Assembly: GCA_013423385.1 (NCBI GenBank)
Contig: BLZA01000049.1
Coordinates: 496,001-560,000 of the forward strand
Source: Naganishia liquefaciens
Taxonomy: Eukaryota; Basidiomycota; Tremellomycetes; Filobasidiales; Filobasidiaceae
Reading direction: 5' to 3'
Length of the DNA stretch: 64,000 bases
The notes beneath the pieces were generated by a model, which saw only the letters and a program-made list of their open reading frames with translations, did not search any database and was not told the DNA's origin. Position 1 is the stretch's first letter. Each line of letters begins with the position of its first letter. Shown here one piece after another: positions 22,986 through 33,791 of this stretch. A program made the translations under genes and the position numbers.

Positions 22986-23288
22986 GACCATCCATGTTCA
23001 GTGATGGCTGGGCCCTTATTCTGATGACGCCTCACCAGAGTGTCAAGGTATGGCAAACTCTGGGCTGCCCTTGGGCCGAACCCTTGAACCTTGAAAGAGA
23101 TCTTCCAGTATCCAGAGAGATAGCGAGTCGCTAAGCCGGCGTGTCAGGATACATGCTCTACAAAGTATAATATCGATGTGTGCGGCCTGCCAATCGCAGC
23201 CTGGTGCGACTGCACGAAGAACCGAGTGGGAGCCGGGATCCCGTCAAGGGAGAACACAACTTTCGCGCACGAACCAATCCTTGCCCAA
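22986..23288. other. Spacer between tRNA-Gly and inverted repeat
   Basis: No gene is visible. In the inversion model below, this is the left flank whose end (23288) is a rearrangement junction. Confidence 0.5.
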
Positions 23289-23379
23289 GTCTACTCGTGC
23301 GTGCGATTTCGCCATCCCGAGCGGACGAAAAGCTAATGCCCGCCTTGTTTTCTGCTTTTCTCGCAGCGGTGGCGCTTAA
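23289..23379 (+). pseudogene. Duplicated 3' tail of the ADP/ATP carrier gene
   Basis: It carries the last 8 bases of carrier exon 2 (GTCTACTC), the 70-nt final intron (23297-23366) and the 13-nt last exon ending in TAA (23367-23379), as in the true gene at 32103-32013. Nothing of the carrier lies upstream, so this is an orphan fragment left by a rearrangement and makes no protein. Confidence 0.8.
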
Positions 23380-24018
23380 ACGCGACAATTCCCGATAGGA
23401 AGCCTTTACGGACGGTGACGGTGGTCTTAGATAGAGAAGAAGTCAAGAGGAGCATGCAATGCAGTTGTAATCCTCTTTTCCTCTACCCGCAATCACTCGA
23501 GGTGTCCGGCATTGGAGCCTCGAGTCGATATAATCAAAAATTGCATCTCACATTCGCCGGCTGGCTCCTGGTGTATCACTTGCCTTGGCGAGCCATTGCA
23601 TCCAGACCGAGCCCATACGTACGCTCTCAAGAGTCGATTCTGCCATCCCTCCCTACGCTGTCCCGACTTGCGTTGACACCCCACAGAGCCCCAGTCCCGG
23701 TACACTTGCTGGCCTCAATCGGGTTTCTGCGCGGATTTGAGTGTTCGTCATTGCCCTTCATCGCTTGGCCTTTGCTCGGGGAGTTGAATCGGCTATCAAG
23801 CTCTGAGGCAAGTGGCGGCAGGCCATGTCGCCTCCCCGGGTGCAGCAAACTGGACATTGGGCCACGTTGTACTTCAGCTCATGTATATATCTCCTGCTGA
23901 AGAAGACGTCGCATCATGATCGTATATCCCGAGTCTATACACCGTTGCTTTCTGACACTACCCGCCTTGCCTGCGCACGGCAGATGCCTCCTTGTCTCAG
24001 TAATCTTCTATCATCGGC
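23289..24018 (+). repeat. Inverted repeat, copy 1 (730 bp)
   Basis: This segment matches the reverse complement of 31383-32103. From 23289 to about 23770 the copies look identical by eye; from there to 24018 they differ by many substitutions and small gaps. The left edge starts within the last codons of an ADP/ATP carrier gene and the right edge includes the native 3' end of WDR59 (PMIEDY and stop). Both copies share an open frame of at least 127 codons (from 23415 here), but I find no protein family in it. Confidence 0.9.
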
Positions 24019-27000
24019 GAGTCCAGATACATCGAGTCGGCTAGGGTTCCCAAGGGCAAGTCAACGTTCGGAATGACTTCAGAAGCGGATGTTTGAACGG
24101 CGCCAAGGGATGTGTTTAGCCCACCTGTCGATTGGCAAGCACAGCCGCAACCTTGCGGGCACACCAGGACCTCATCCGACATGGCTGAACTCCAGCCTGC
24201 GAGACACGACTGATGCGCGACATGAAGGCAAGTTGCACATATGGTCGATAATCCTAGACCGCATTGATCAGCCCTCTCATAACGAAGAAGACGCGATTCT
24301 GCGCCAGAGCTTACCTCTAACTGGCAATCGGCACACTGAGCACGGAGGAGCCGCATGGATAATGTTGCATTTCAAGCATTTACCGGATGCAGCGTCGATG
24401 ATGTCCTCACGGCACGCGGTACATACTTGCCGAATGTCTGGCGCAGTTTCACAGGTCAATTTTCACTCCAGGCCACCAGACTTTCGGCACTCACCGATCG
24501 TGAACTCCTTCGCTAACTGCGGCGTGACATACGTGCCATCATCGTCCTCGATGGCGAGCTGGACTATATCCGTTGCTTGAATATGGAGTCCCCATCGAAG
24601 GAGCAGTTCCGCATAAGCGAATCGGGTGGAGGAAAATTCGCGGACAATCTGCCTGAAAGGTTCCAGTTGCTGTCTAATAAAGCATTCGAGCGAGTGAGTG
24701 ATTGAATTATAGAACTAGCAGATTCGGCTGAATCGCTTACTGCAGGGGTGTCTGTTCGCGAATAGGGCGGATTTGCCAAGTATCCCTTTTCTCGTATCGA
24801 CCGTTTCTGGGCAGAGCAGAGATTGACCCCTGTCTACCGAATTTACCGTCCTGAACAGGTGACCCAAAGGTCACTCTGCTCCCTTGTTTTGCCATGCCAA
24901 CGCCGCCAATCGAAGATTCCATGGGAACGGATGATCTGAAAGTCGAACCCAAACTGTTATCCGGACCAGATTCGATGGCTTTGCTGAAGATCTGCGCGCG
25001 AAAGTTGTGGCGGTCTCGAGGGCTGGCTGACCGATTCGGAGACCTGGTCGAGTAGCGGAGATTGGCGGCTGTCTGCATCACCGGCACGCGGTCTTCGCCC
25101 TCTAGCTCCGTGGGGAAGATCGAGATTTCGGAGCCTTGACGGTCCCGTGACAGAAACTGGCTGATTTGGCTTGGATTGCTGGACTTCATGCTTAAACTAA
25201 GCGGCAGATATTGAGCGAAACCAGAAGTCTTCGCCGTGGCTACATTCCATCCTGTGTACGGAGTCGCTGGACTGGGTGATGGCCCTCGAATGAATTGCTG
25301 ACTACTGCGTCTCTTCCGGAATGCCGGTCGGGTCAGGAAGTAGTCGTCCTGTTGATTTGTCCGAATCACTGGCGCAGCCAGTTCCGCATGCGAGAGTCGA
25401 CCTAACATGGATATGATGAATGGCAATGAAATGTGAATAGCAGAATGTGCTTACTCGCCGCCATTTCTTGAAGCAGTAACCAGTTTTCGAGGACATTCAC
25501 CATGGCAGCCAAGGTCTGTACGTCCCTAAGCGAAGCCAGTTTCACGAACCTATAAGGTTTCGCAGCTCGATTATCGAAAATCTGCGGCTGTGAGACAGAC
25601 TTACAATGATCTGATAAACGCGTGATCAGGCAAATCCATAGATCTTTCGCTTTGCTTCTCCCGTGCCAAGGCGACCTTATGGCGGAACGGGCGAGGTTTT
25701 GCTTGGTGCAAGGCATAGTCATTGTGTCGGGTCGCTTGGGATGCAGAGCCGGCTCCGGAAGGCTCAAGGGAGGTTGTCATCGCTTTCCAGACTTGGGCAA
25801 TGGAAGTTCGACCCGCTTCTCTGGATACTTCCATATTGGTCTTGCAGGATACGCTGCCATTATCGATGCTGTATTTCTCCGCCAATGCTTTGTCCGGCGA
25901 TGTGAGATCGGCAAACGGTTTTAGACTCAGAATCGACGTCGGAATCTGCTGCCGCATAAGGTGATGACGCTCTTGAGATCTGGCCCGGGGATCGTAGAAA
26001 GTGTTCGTGGTCGTAACGCTATAAGGCTATCCCGGCTTTTCATTAGCACAAGTTGTTCCCCGCGTCACAGGCGACTTACTCGTGTAAGTCCTTGTGCAAA
26101 TATCAAACCAGCCAATTGACATCGGTCATCATGTTTCTGATTCGATCGCTTGACAGATCCCATTCGGGTCAAAGCTGACATAGCCTTCAACAAAGAGGAA
26201 TGCTGTCCTCCCCCTTTGCCGGACAATGCTGCCGTCTTGACCATCAAGCCGGTAGAAGGTGACGGGGAATGAGAAAGGAATCGCTTGCGCGACGGAGCGA
26301 TCTTGGGGAAGAAAGTTACCAATTCGCCTGAGAATAGCTATTTTAGTGAAAGGTATGGAGATGAATCTGCCGTAAACGCTTACCATTTGGCCCCCAGGTC
26401 GCTCCGCAGGACCGTTTGCTTGGTACATTGTGTTGGATGACTCCGGCTTCAGAGTCAGAATCCGAATCAGATGCTCTAAACGTTGATCGACCTCTGGTTT
26501 CCTCGTGCCCGAGCAGATATGCGATGCATCGCACAAGGCAAGGCCTTTCATCTTCACAGATACGCTGTATGGCTTGCTTCATGGTCCGGTGCGTCGGTGC
26601 CGGTATGTCCGATTTTTCTTCTAGGTCGAAGGAGGGAAGACCCTCCTTGCCTCCTATTCTGGGATAGCCAGGAGGAAAGCGGAATCTGATTCGCAAGAAG
26701 ACGAGTCGACCGCCTTCCCCCCAAGGTCCCTTGAGCGTCGCTATACAGATGCGCCTTTTGAAGTCCATCTAAGCAGAAATATGAATCCGCTCAGCATCTG
26801 CCTATGAGTATACCTCTCGCTACTATTGAGCCACTCACGCTCTCAAACTTAACCCGAGGATAGGCGATTCGTACTTCTTTGATCCTGCAGAGACGACACA
26901 CATAAGCCTGTGACGCGTAGTAACAGCGATCGTGCTAACGTACTCGTCTGAAAGACCAATCTGGTCATCATCCGGCTCTGCAACGAGACTCTCGCGCCTG

Positions 27001-29372
27001 TCACTCAAGCGAGAAACTGCAAGAGGGTGCTTGTACATGCGGTCTACTGATCGAGCTCGAGAAACGGAAGCGGTATTCGAGGTGGTGCCAATATATGACG
27101 TCCTCCGAGAGTTATCAGTAGAGTTGTCGCTGGATTCTTTACCAGCTTTCTCGCGACGAATCTGCGATGTTTCTTGAGCTCGAGCGTCATCGAGATAAAC
27201 ATGCCGCTTACGGTGTTGACTCCGCCAATCCAGTCCATTTGGTCGATGCCCTTCCGCTTTCGTCTCTTGCCTCCTACAACACCTCTCGTCATAACGGCCT
27301 TCTTTTCGACAGGCGGATGAGTATCGCCGCCCTTGACCTTTTGCTTTGGCAAAAAGGGAGTGGGTACCGGCAAGATAGCCTCCACTCGCTGTCGCAAAGA
27401 CATGGTTCGCAACCGATCCCGCTCTGAGTACTTCAAATCGGGGAAAAAGCCGGACTTCGTGCGGTATGGCGATATCATTTCTGCGCACGGCGTTGGCGTT
27501 AGAGGGGTGGCACCAGACATGCTGTCCCCATCCCAATTCGCATAGCTGATATCGGGAGCGTTTCTGCGGGAGACTAACACGTCGATTGGCGCACCTCGCC
27601 TGTATCCAGCTCGCTCGAGCACATCTATTGCGACTGGAATGATCCTGAATTTGCGATCCTTGGACCACGTAATCAATTGGAATTCCCGGTCTTCGAATTG
27701 TGGATCTTTGCCGCCCCTTGTCCGCCAGACGAACTCCTTGACCGGTGCGTCATAGCCAGCGAATGTCTCCAAAGGTTCTCGTCCGTCACGTCCCCACATT
27801 TGCAGCGCAGAAGGTCCCCTCTGGGGAAGTGCGAGGACTCCATCACCGAACGGTAGATGACGAGCCCTCCAGACAGGATTGTTTGTCTTGATGGTCGTTG
27901 TGGGTTCCGCAGGAGCAGGAACAGAGGGGAAGTATTGATTACTGACGCAGAGGCCGTCTGCAAGATCGTCAATGCTCCAGAATTTGATCGTCATGTCTGT
28001 GCAAGTGACAAAGTTCAGGTATTAGGCCACGCAAAGGTGCAGCGGGCTCACCTAAGGAACATGTGACAATTTTATGCCTCTTGCGCCTGTCCCAATCGAT
28101 GCCGTATATGCGACTGTCATGCGCCTTGATGGACGTGATGGGAACTGCTCCTTTCTGCCATCGAAGATAAGTACTTTCGGATCTCGCCGAAAGAGAGGAC
28201 GACATACTCTGGTATCCCAAATACATAGTCTATTTCCGTGCGCACTGGCAATCATGTAGTCATGCTGCCGATTCCACTTCACTTGCGTTCCAGCATCTCC
28301 CCAATCAGCCAGACGGATCACGGCTCTGTTATTGTCCCCAACCCGCAGATCCCAACCCTTGACGGATCCATCGATACTTGTTGTAGCCATCAGATTCGGG
28401 TCCCTCGCGTGCCAGTTGATATCGGTGATAGAACGAGCGTGAGCGAAAATCAGACGAGAGAGGCAAGATGACGGCGAAGTGGAGCGTAGATCCCAGATAA
28501 GTAGTTTTTGAGAAGAGGTTGTCAAGATGAGATTGGATGTTACGGGGTGAGGCGACCACTGGCAGCTAGGTGACCAGCTTGAGAAGGATTGTTTTCCGGC
28601 ATCTGCGACCATACTTACTCGGCAACCTGCCATGTTCCTCCCTGAGGGACGTATCGAGGCGTTTGCTCTGGATACTTCAAGTCCAAGATATACAGACCTT
28701 GACGCCTACACCCATGATGATAAGCTTTTGCCCCTCATCTTTGCCGGAATGGGCTTACGATGCCAGGCATACGTCACGGTTGGAAGGACTGATGGACAGA
28801 GATCCAACAGGAATCGGAAGATTGATGGCTTGAAGGGAGCGGCTTATCTCAGTGTCCACCTAACATTCGAAACATGACCGCTTACAGAACTCTTTGTAGA
28901 AGTCGTCGGACTGCATCCTAGCCTCCCTGTCTTCCTCTTTCTCGAACAAATCGCTTGCGTTGACTCTACCGTTCTCTGCAGAATCGTCGGCATGACCGGT
29001 CTTGTCTAATCCGCGCTGAGATCCCGCCCTCGATGGCGGAGCTGACTGCGAAGGCACCCGAATCACTGTCTGTGTTGAAGTGCTCGAGCGAACAAGACTC
29101 GGCTTGAACGGCTTCGGAGTCTGGTTGCCAGTGTTTGCATCGGATTCAGATCCCTCCGCAGGAGAACGTCGTACACGACTGGCGCTGTCATCATCCTCGG
29201 TGTCGCCCAGGACCGGAGTCGAAGTCGATCTCTGAGGAGTTCCCCTTGGCCTTTCTTGCAGTATTCGCGCAGATGTTGAGGTATCCTTGAATGGTCCGGG
29301 ACTTGACGAGGCTGCAATCGGCGTGATTTCCCCGGAACGCGGCGGGTCCACAGATGATGGGGAGCTGGCCAT
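23997..29372 (-). CDS. WDR59: WDR59/Sea3 (Mtc5), GATOR2/SEA complex subunit
   Basis: Sixteen exons (29372-28886, 28828-28759, 28705-28619, 28565-28208, 28154-28052, 27996-27212, 27161-26944, 26884-26839, 26768-26384, 26327-26080, 26026-25605, 25549-25455, 25401-24741, 24673-24495, 24437-24315, 24253-23997) encode 1507 aa. A disordered N-terminus leads to an N-terminal WD40 propeller (CQWSPHPVTSNLIL, SITDINWHARDPNLMATTSI, GTQVKWNRQHDYMIASA). An RWD domain follows (EIKEVRIAYPRVKFES, RFRFPPGYPR), then helical segments (FAYAELLLRWGL) and a C-terminal zinc RING (CSVCRLPVRG, CATCLHVAHQSC, CPQGCGCAC). This order defines WDR59/Sea3. GATOR2 relieves GATOR1 to keep TORC1 active on vacuoles. The final codons lie inside inverted repeat copy 1. 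One acceptor (28565) was preferred over 28577 for intron length. Confidence 0.9.
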
Positions 29373-29694
29373 GTTCCGACTATGTATTCAGCATGCCGAG
29401 GGTTGTAAAAGACCTGCTTGACCTTTTAGTAGCGGTCTGTCGGCATTCATTTCCCGTCAAGACATCTATCGACCGTATGCATGGTTAGACCGGGTAGACC
29501 CAGCATGATGCGATTCAGTTATGCGATCGGAGTTCACCTGCGCGGATGCTATTTTTCGGGTGTATGGGTGGGATTTCCTTGAAGAGGCGACTTCTCTTCG
29601 TGGATGCATCTCTGCGCAAGTCCTATGACCTGCAGCTACGCTCGTTTAGCTGTTATCTCCCAGCACTACAGAAAAGCCCTAAACCAGAAAAAAC
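29373..29694. promoter_or_regulatory. Divergent promoter, WDR59 / URA4
   Basis: This 322-bp spacer separates the opposed starts. Both genes lie inside the inverted-repeat-bounded segment, so the promoter would have moved with them. Confidence 0.5.
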
Positions 29695-31065
29695 ATGGAT
29701 CAAATCACAATTCCCGCTCCTGCCGAGTGAGCCTACTGACACCGAGAAAGCGCTTCGCTGGTCTAATGCAGAGCTCCTTAGCTTTCACGTTCACCTTCGA
29801 CAGGGGGCCATGTCGGAGCTTGTCACTCCCCACGTTGCCCTTGGTGGCATTCAAACCGCCTACGTGATGCCCAACCTGTTGCCTCCCATCACGTCGACGG
29901 AGCAAGCACTCTCTTACAAGCGAGACCTCCAAAAGCTCGCCCCCAACACCGAGTTCTTGATGACACTCTACCTGCACGAAAATATGTTGGAGGAAGTCGA
30001 AGTCGAAGAGAACGGAGAAAAGAAAAAAGTTTTGCGAGGCGTTCACGAGATTCGTAAAGCTAGTCGAGCGGGAATTCGGGGTGAGTCTTACTTGATGCCA
30101 TGTGCTGCGGAAAGGCGAATGACTGGGAATATATCAGGAGTAAAATCGTACCCAAGAGGCGTGACGACACACTCTTCTACCGGTATCGAATCCTATGAGC
30201 CGTACTACCCCGTTTTCAGGGCTCTTGAAGAGGAGGGTATGGTGCTCAACCTCCATGGGGAGGTCCCGAGCGATGACGCGGAGGTAAGACGATCTTAGGA
30301 GAACAGTCTTGCATGATATCTAATTATCCCTACAGAACATCTCCGTCTTGAACGCGGAAAAGCACTTTCTTAAGCACTTGCGCAAGCTCGCTAGCGACTT
30401 CCCCAAATTGAAGATTGTTTTGGAACACGCCACAACGAAGGAAGCCGTTGACTGCGTAGGGCTTTCGTTGCGTGTTGGCTGGAACGCGTTGGCTAAACGA
30501 CCTCGAACAGGTGAAATCTCTTTCCGATAATGTCGGCTGCACCATCACTCCTCATCACCTGGTTCTGACGATCGACGCCGTTCCCGCTCAACCGTTCCAC
30601 TTCTGCAAGCCGATCGCTAAGGAGCCCATTGACCGACGAGCGCTTCTCGATGTCGTTGCGTCTGGTCACCCTCGTTTCTTCTTGGGCAGCGACAGCGCCC
30701 CGCATCCCATCAAGAGCAAGGTGCCGAAGCTGCCGAACACCTCGGTCGAGGCAGAGGGCCCGCACGGAGCCGTTGAGGGGGACGGTCCGCAGCCGTGCGC
30801 CGCTGGTGTCTACACCTCTCCTGTCCTTTTGCCTTTGGTTGCATACATCCTGGAAAAGGCCGGTGCACTGGATAAACTCGAAGGATTCGTTTCTGGAAAC
30901 GGTCGAGCCTTTTACGGCTTGCCAGTTGACAAGAATGATCGCGCGGTAACGCTGCAGCGCGTCAAGGGAAAGAAGGTGCCCGCCTTTTTCAAGGGAGCTC
31001 AGGAGGGCGCTGAAGTGGTGCCATTCATGGCGGGAGAAGAGCTAGGATGGGAAATAGCCGCCTAA
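29695..31065 (+). CDS. URA4: Dihydroorotase (pyrimidine synthesis)
   Basis: Five exons (29695-29726, 29782-30080, 30138-30283, 30336-30455, 30511-31065; introns 52-57 nt) encode 383 aa. The zinc-binding DFHVHLRQG motif spans the first intron. Other class II dihydroorotase landmarks are YVMPNLLPPITS, the lysine in GVKSYPRG (carbamylated in the family), LNLHGE, LEHATT, TITPHHL and LGSDSAPHP. It closes carbamoyl-aspartate to dihydroorotate, the third step of UMP synthesis, in the cytosol. Length equals the yeast Ura4 class. The first exon is only 32 nt. Confidence 0.95.
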
Positions 31066-31382
31066 ATCATCCGCTCGTTCAGTTGTATTAAGCTGGGAAA
31101 TTTCATCATTTCTTGGGAGCACAGGACCTGGCTCGCAACACAATCATTGTGCAAAAAAGAGGAGTCCTAGCTGCCACCTTGACAAGGGCATGTGAAGCAC
31201 CAAATTTCTGCTCGAGCGGTTCCCTCCTACCGCCTTGCGACTGTCTCTGGCACGCGTTCAAATCTATTGTTGGGAGATCGCTTGACAGTCCTCTGGGCTG
31301 TCCGGGCAGAAAGTCAGTCGCGTGGCGCAAGAGGTGATATACTGTTAAAGTATGATGCTTTGAGTCTGACCCTCACCTCCTA
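31066..31382. other. Spacer between URA4 and inverted repeat copy 2
   Basis: The URA4 3' flank, with no gene visible. Its right end (31382) is a rearrangement junction in the inversion model. Confidence 0.5.
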
Positions 31383-32103
31383 GCCGATGATAGACGATCA
31401 CTGAGAACAAGGGGATTATCTGCCGTGCTCAGACAAGGCGGATAGTGTCAGAAAGCAACGGTGTATAGACTTGGGATATAAAATCACGATGTGACGTTTT
31501 CATCAGCAGGATATGAGCTGAAGTACGTGGCCCAACGTCCAGTTTGCCGCACCCGCGGATTCGACATAGCCTGCCGCCACTTGTCCCAGACCTTGATAGC
31601 CAATTCGGCGGCCCGAGCAGAGGCCAAGCGATGAAGGGCAATGACGAACACTCAAATCCGCGCAGAAACCCGATTGAGGCCAGCAAGTGTACCGGGACTG
31701 GGGCTCTGTGGGGTGTCAACGCAAGTCGGGACAGCGTAGGGAGGGATGGCAGAATCGACTCTTGAGAGCGTACGTATGGGCTCGGTCTGGATGCAATGGC
31801 TCGCCAAGGCAAGTGATACACCAGGAGCCAGCCGGCGAATGTGAGATGCAATTTTTGATTATATCGACTCGAGGCTCCAATGCCGGACACCTCGAGTGAT
31901 TGCGGGTAGAGGAAAAGAGGATTACAACTGCATTGCATGCTCCTCTTGACTTCTTCTCTATCTAAGACCACCGTCACCGTCCGTAAAGGCTTCCTATCGG
32001 GAATTGTCGCGTTTAAGCGCCACCGCTGCGAGAAAAGCAGAAAACAAGGCGGGCATTAGCTTTTCGTCCGCTCGGGATGGCGAAATCGCACGCACGAGTA
32101 GAC
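31383..32103 (-). repeat. Inverted repeat, copy 2 (721 bp)
   Basis: Reverse-complement partner of 23289-24018. Its right end is the native 3' end of the ADP/ATP carrier gene. Its left end carries a relic of the last WDR59 codons on the plus strand, reading PMIDDH and stop (31384-31404) with no WDR59 sequence before it. The half next to the carrier gene looks identical to copy 1; the WDR59-side half is diverged. Confidence 0.9.
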
Positions 32104-33073
32104 CTTTCCGAACATCAACTCCTGGAGCTTGTCGTAGAGCGACAAGACACCGGCACCGGCAACACCTCGCAAGATGTTGGCACCAGCACCCTTGAAGAGC
32201 GACTTGACACCCTCGGCGGCAACGATCTGCGAACCGGCGTCGAACATGGACTTGTAGTGGACCTTGGCACCGGAAGTCATCATCATTCGTCTGTCAAGAC
32301 GAGATATAAGCATTTACTCGGATATGACGATCGTGCAAAACTCACCGTCGGATGGTGTCCAGAGGGTAAGAAGCCAAACCAGCACCAGTAGTAACACCCC
32401 AACCGAGAGCGAACGAGGCCAAGAAGTTGCCCTCGAGGGGACCGACAAGGACGACAGGCTTGATCGAGTCGTACATACCGAAGTAGAGACCTCGGTAGAC
32501 AACGATACCGACAACGGAAGGAACGAAACCTCGGTAGAGACCAGCGATACCGTCAGAAGCCAAAGTCTTCTTGTAAACGTCGACGAGACCGTTGAACTGT
32601 CGGGAACCACCAGACTTGGCAGACTTGTTGTCGTTGGCGAGACGGGTTCGGGCGTAGTCGAGCGAGTAAACGAACAAGAGGGAAGAAGCACCGGCGGCAC
32701 CACCCGAGGCGATGTTTCCGGCGAACCACTTCCAGTAACCCTCAGACTTCTTGAAGCCGAACAGGGACTTGAAGTAGTCCTTGAAGGCAAAGTTCAAAGC
32801 CTGGGTGGGGAAGTATCGGATAACGTTGGCGGTGTTTCCTCGCCAGAGGGAAGCGAGACCCTCGTCGGCGTAGGTTCGTCGGAAACAGTCACCGATACCC
32901 TTGTAAGGGGTGGACAATCGACCCTGCTTGATCATTTCGTCCTGGTTCTGGACCAAGAGCTTAATTCGCTCAATGGGGGCGGCAGCGGTCTTGGCGACAG
33001 CGGCAGAGACACCACCCATCATGAAGTCGATGGTGAAGGACTTCAAGTCCTTCGGCTTCTTAACGTCAGACAT
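32013..33073 (-). CDS. AAC1: Mitochondrial ADP/ATP carrier
   Basis: Three exons (33073-32346, 32290-32096, 32025-32013; introns 55 and 70 nt) encode 311 aa. Three mitochondrial carrier repeats are present with their PxD/E motifs ([30 protein letters not shown]). RRRMMM is the ADP/ATP carrier signature. It exchanges ADP for ATP across the inner mitochondrial membrane. The last exon is just 13 nt and gives the ending VYSGGA, matching the usual GGxx tail; reading through the donor would give a 12-residue unrelated tail instead. That exon lies in inverted repeat copy 2. Codon use is strongly biased (CGA for Arg), as in the Ssb gene, fitting high expression. Confidence 0.95.
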
Positions 33074-33079
33074 TTTTGG

Positions 33080-33138
33080 CTGAGGAGAGAAAGAATTGTC
33101 AGCAACTGGTGGGACGACACTGGTGCAATTCTACTCAC
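33080..33138 (-). other. Probable 5' UTR intron of the ADP/ATP carrier gene
   Basis: Upstream of the ATG the sense strand has a donor ACT|GTGAGTAG and an acceptor CTCCTCAG|CCAAAAATG 59 nt apart. Length and sites match the coding introns of this window. Introns in the 5' UTR are common in highly expressed fungal genes. Confidence 0.55.
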
Positions 33139-33791
33139 AGTGGTGATTTAGAGAAGAAGAAAGGGAGAAGGAGAGACGTCCGTGGGCACTACCTCGAGCT
33201 GCTGTCTCTCCGCAACAACGGCAAAGTCGACAGTGGACAGAACATTATATTGGACGGGCACGAGCGGTGGCCGACCCCGGAGCGAAAATTCGTGCAGAGG
33301 GGAAAGCTGCAAGCGTGGGCGCTGCAACAGACTCGCGTGATTGGTCGCCCGCTCCCAGCTATCTCCGCCGGCCGGTCGCGCTTTTTCGTCGACTGGGCAA
33401 ACCTGGAATGCGCCAGCGGGCGGATGGCCGCAGCCTCGCGGTCTTTTCCGACGTCTGTGCTGGCAGTGCATCGCAGGGCCCCCGGCCTCTCTTCTTTCCC
33501 ACGATGTCGCGCAAACGGACCGCGAGACCGGTGTCATCAGTATCCGAGCTGAGACCCGAGCGGCCATCATGTTCATGGTGTTTCTATGTTCATAGAGCTG
33601 TTCAAAGATGTCTTGTTCGCTGCAGTCGACGGGTCCACAGGCATCGAGCATCGCCAAACCTCTGCAAAGACCTCGGTGAACCGGCACAAGTATTCAGTAG
33701 ACCTACAAAATCATGGGTAATCGGTAGATAGATTGCTACATCGCGCCAAGCCTATATATTTGTTTTATTCGTTTTGTCTGCCTGCAGATGT
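33139..33791. other. ADP/ATP carrier promoter region and phosphatase 3' flank
   Basis: About 650 bp with overlapping antisense open frames but no recognisable protein. It must contain the carrier promoter; no clear TATA box stands out. Confidence 0.5.

Noticed and set aside
23158-23388. Minus-strand frame shared between 23.2 and 32.1 kb
   Set aside because: The shared part is only the antisense of the duplicated carrier-gene tail; the rest differs.
28566-28577. 41-nt intron before the WDR59 propeller
   Set aside because: The next in-frame acceptor gives 53 nt and the family-like sequence CQWSPHP.
32062-32095. ADP/ATP carrier with an aberrant tail ([12 protein letters not shown]) caused by the repeat
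   Set aside because: A GTGCGT donor and a TCGCAG acceptor restore the normal VYSGGA ending, so no truncation is needed.
33076-33731. Overlapping plus-strand frames upstream of the carrier gene
   Set aside because: They overlap each other in several frames, lie in the carrier promoter and 5' UTR, and match no family.
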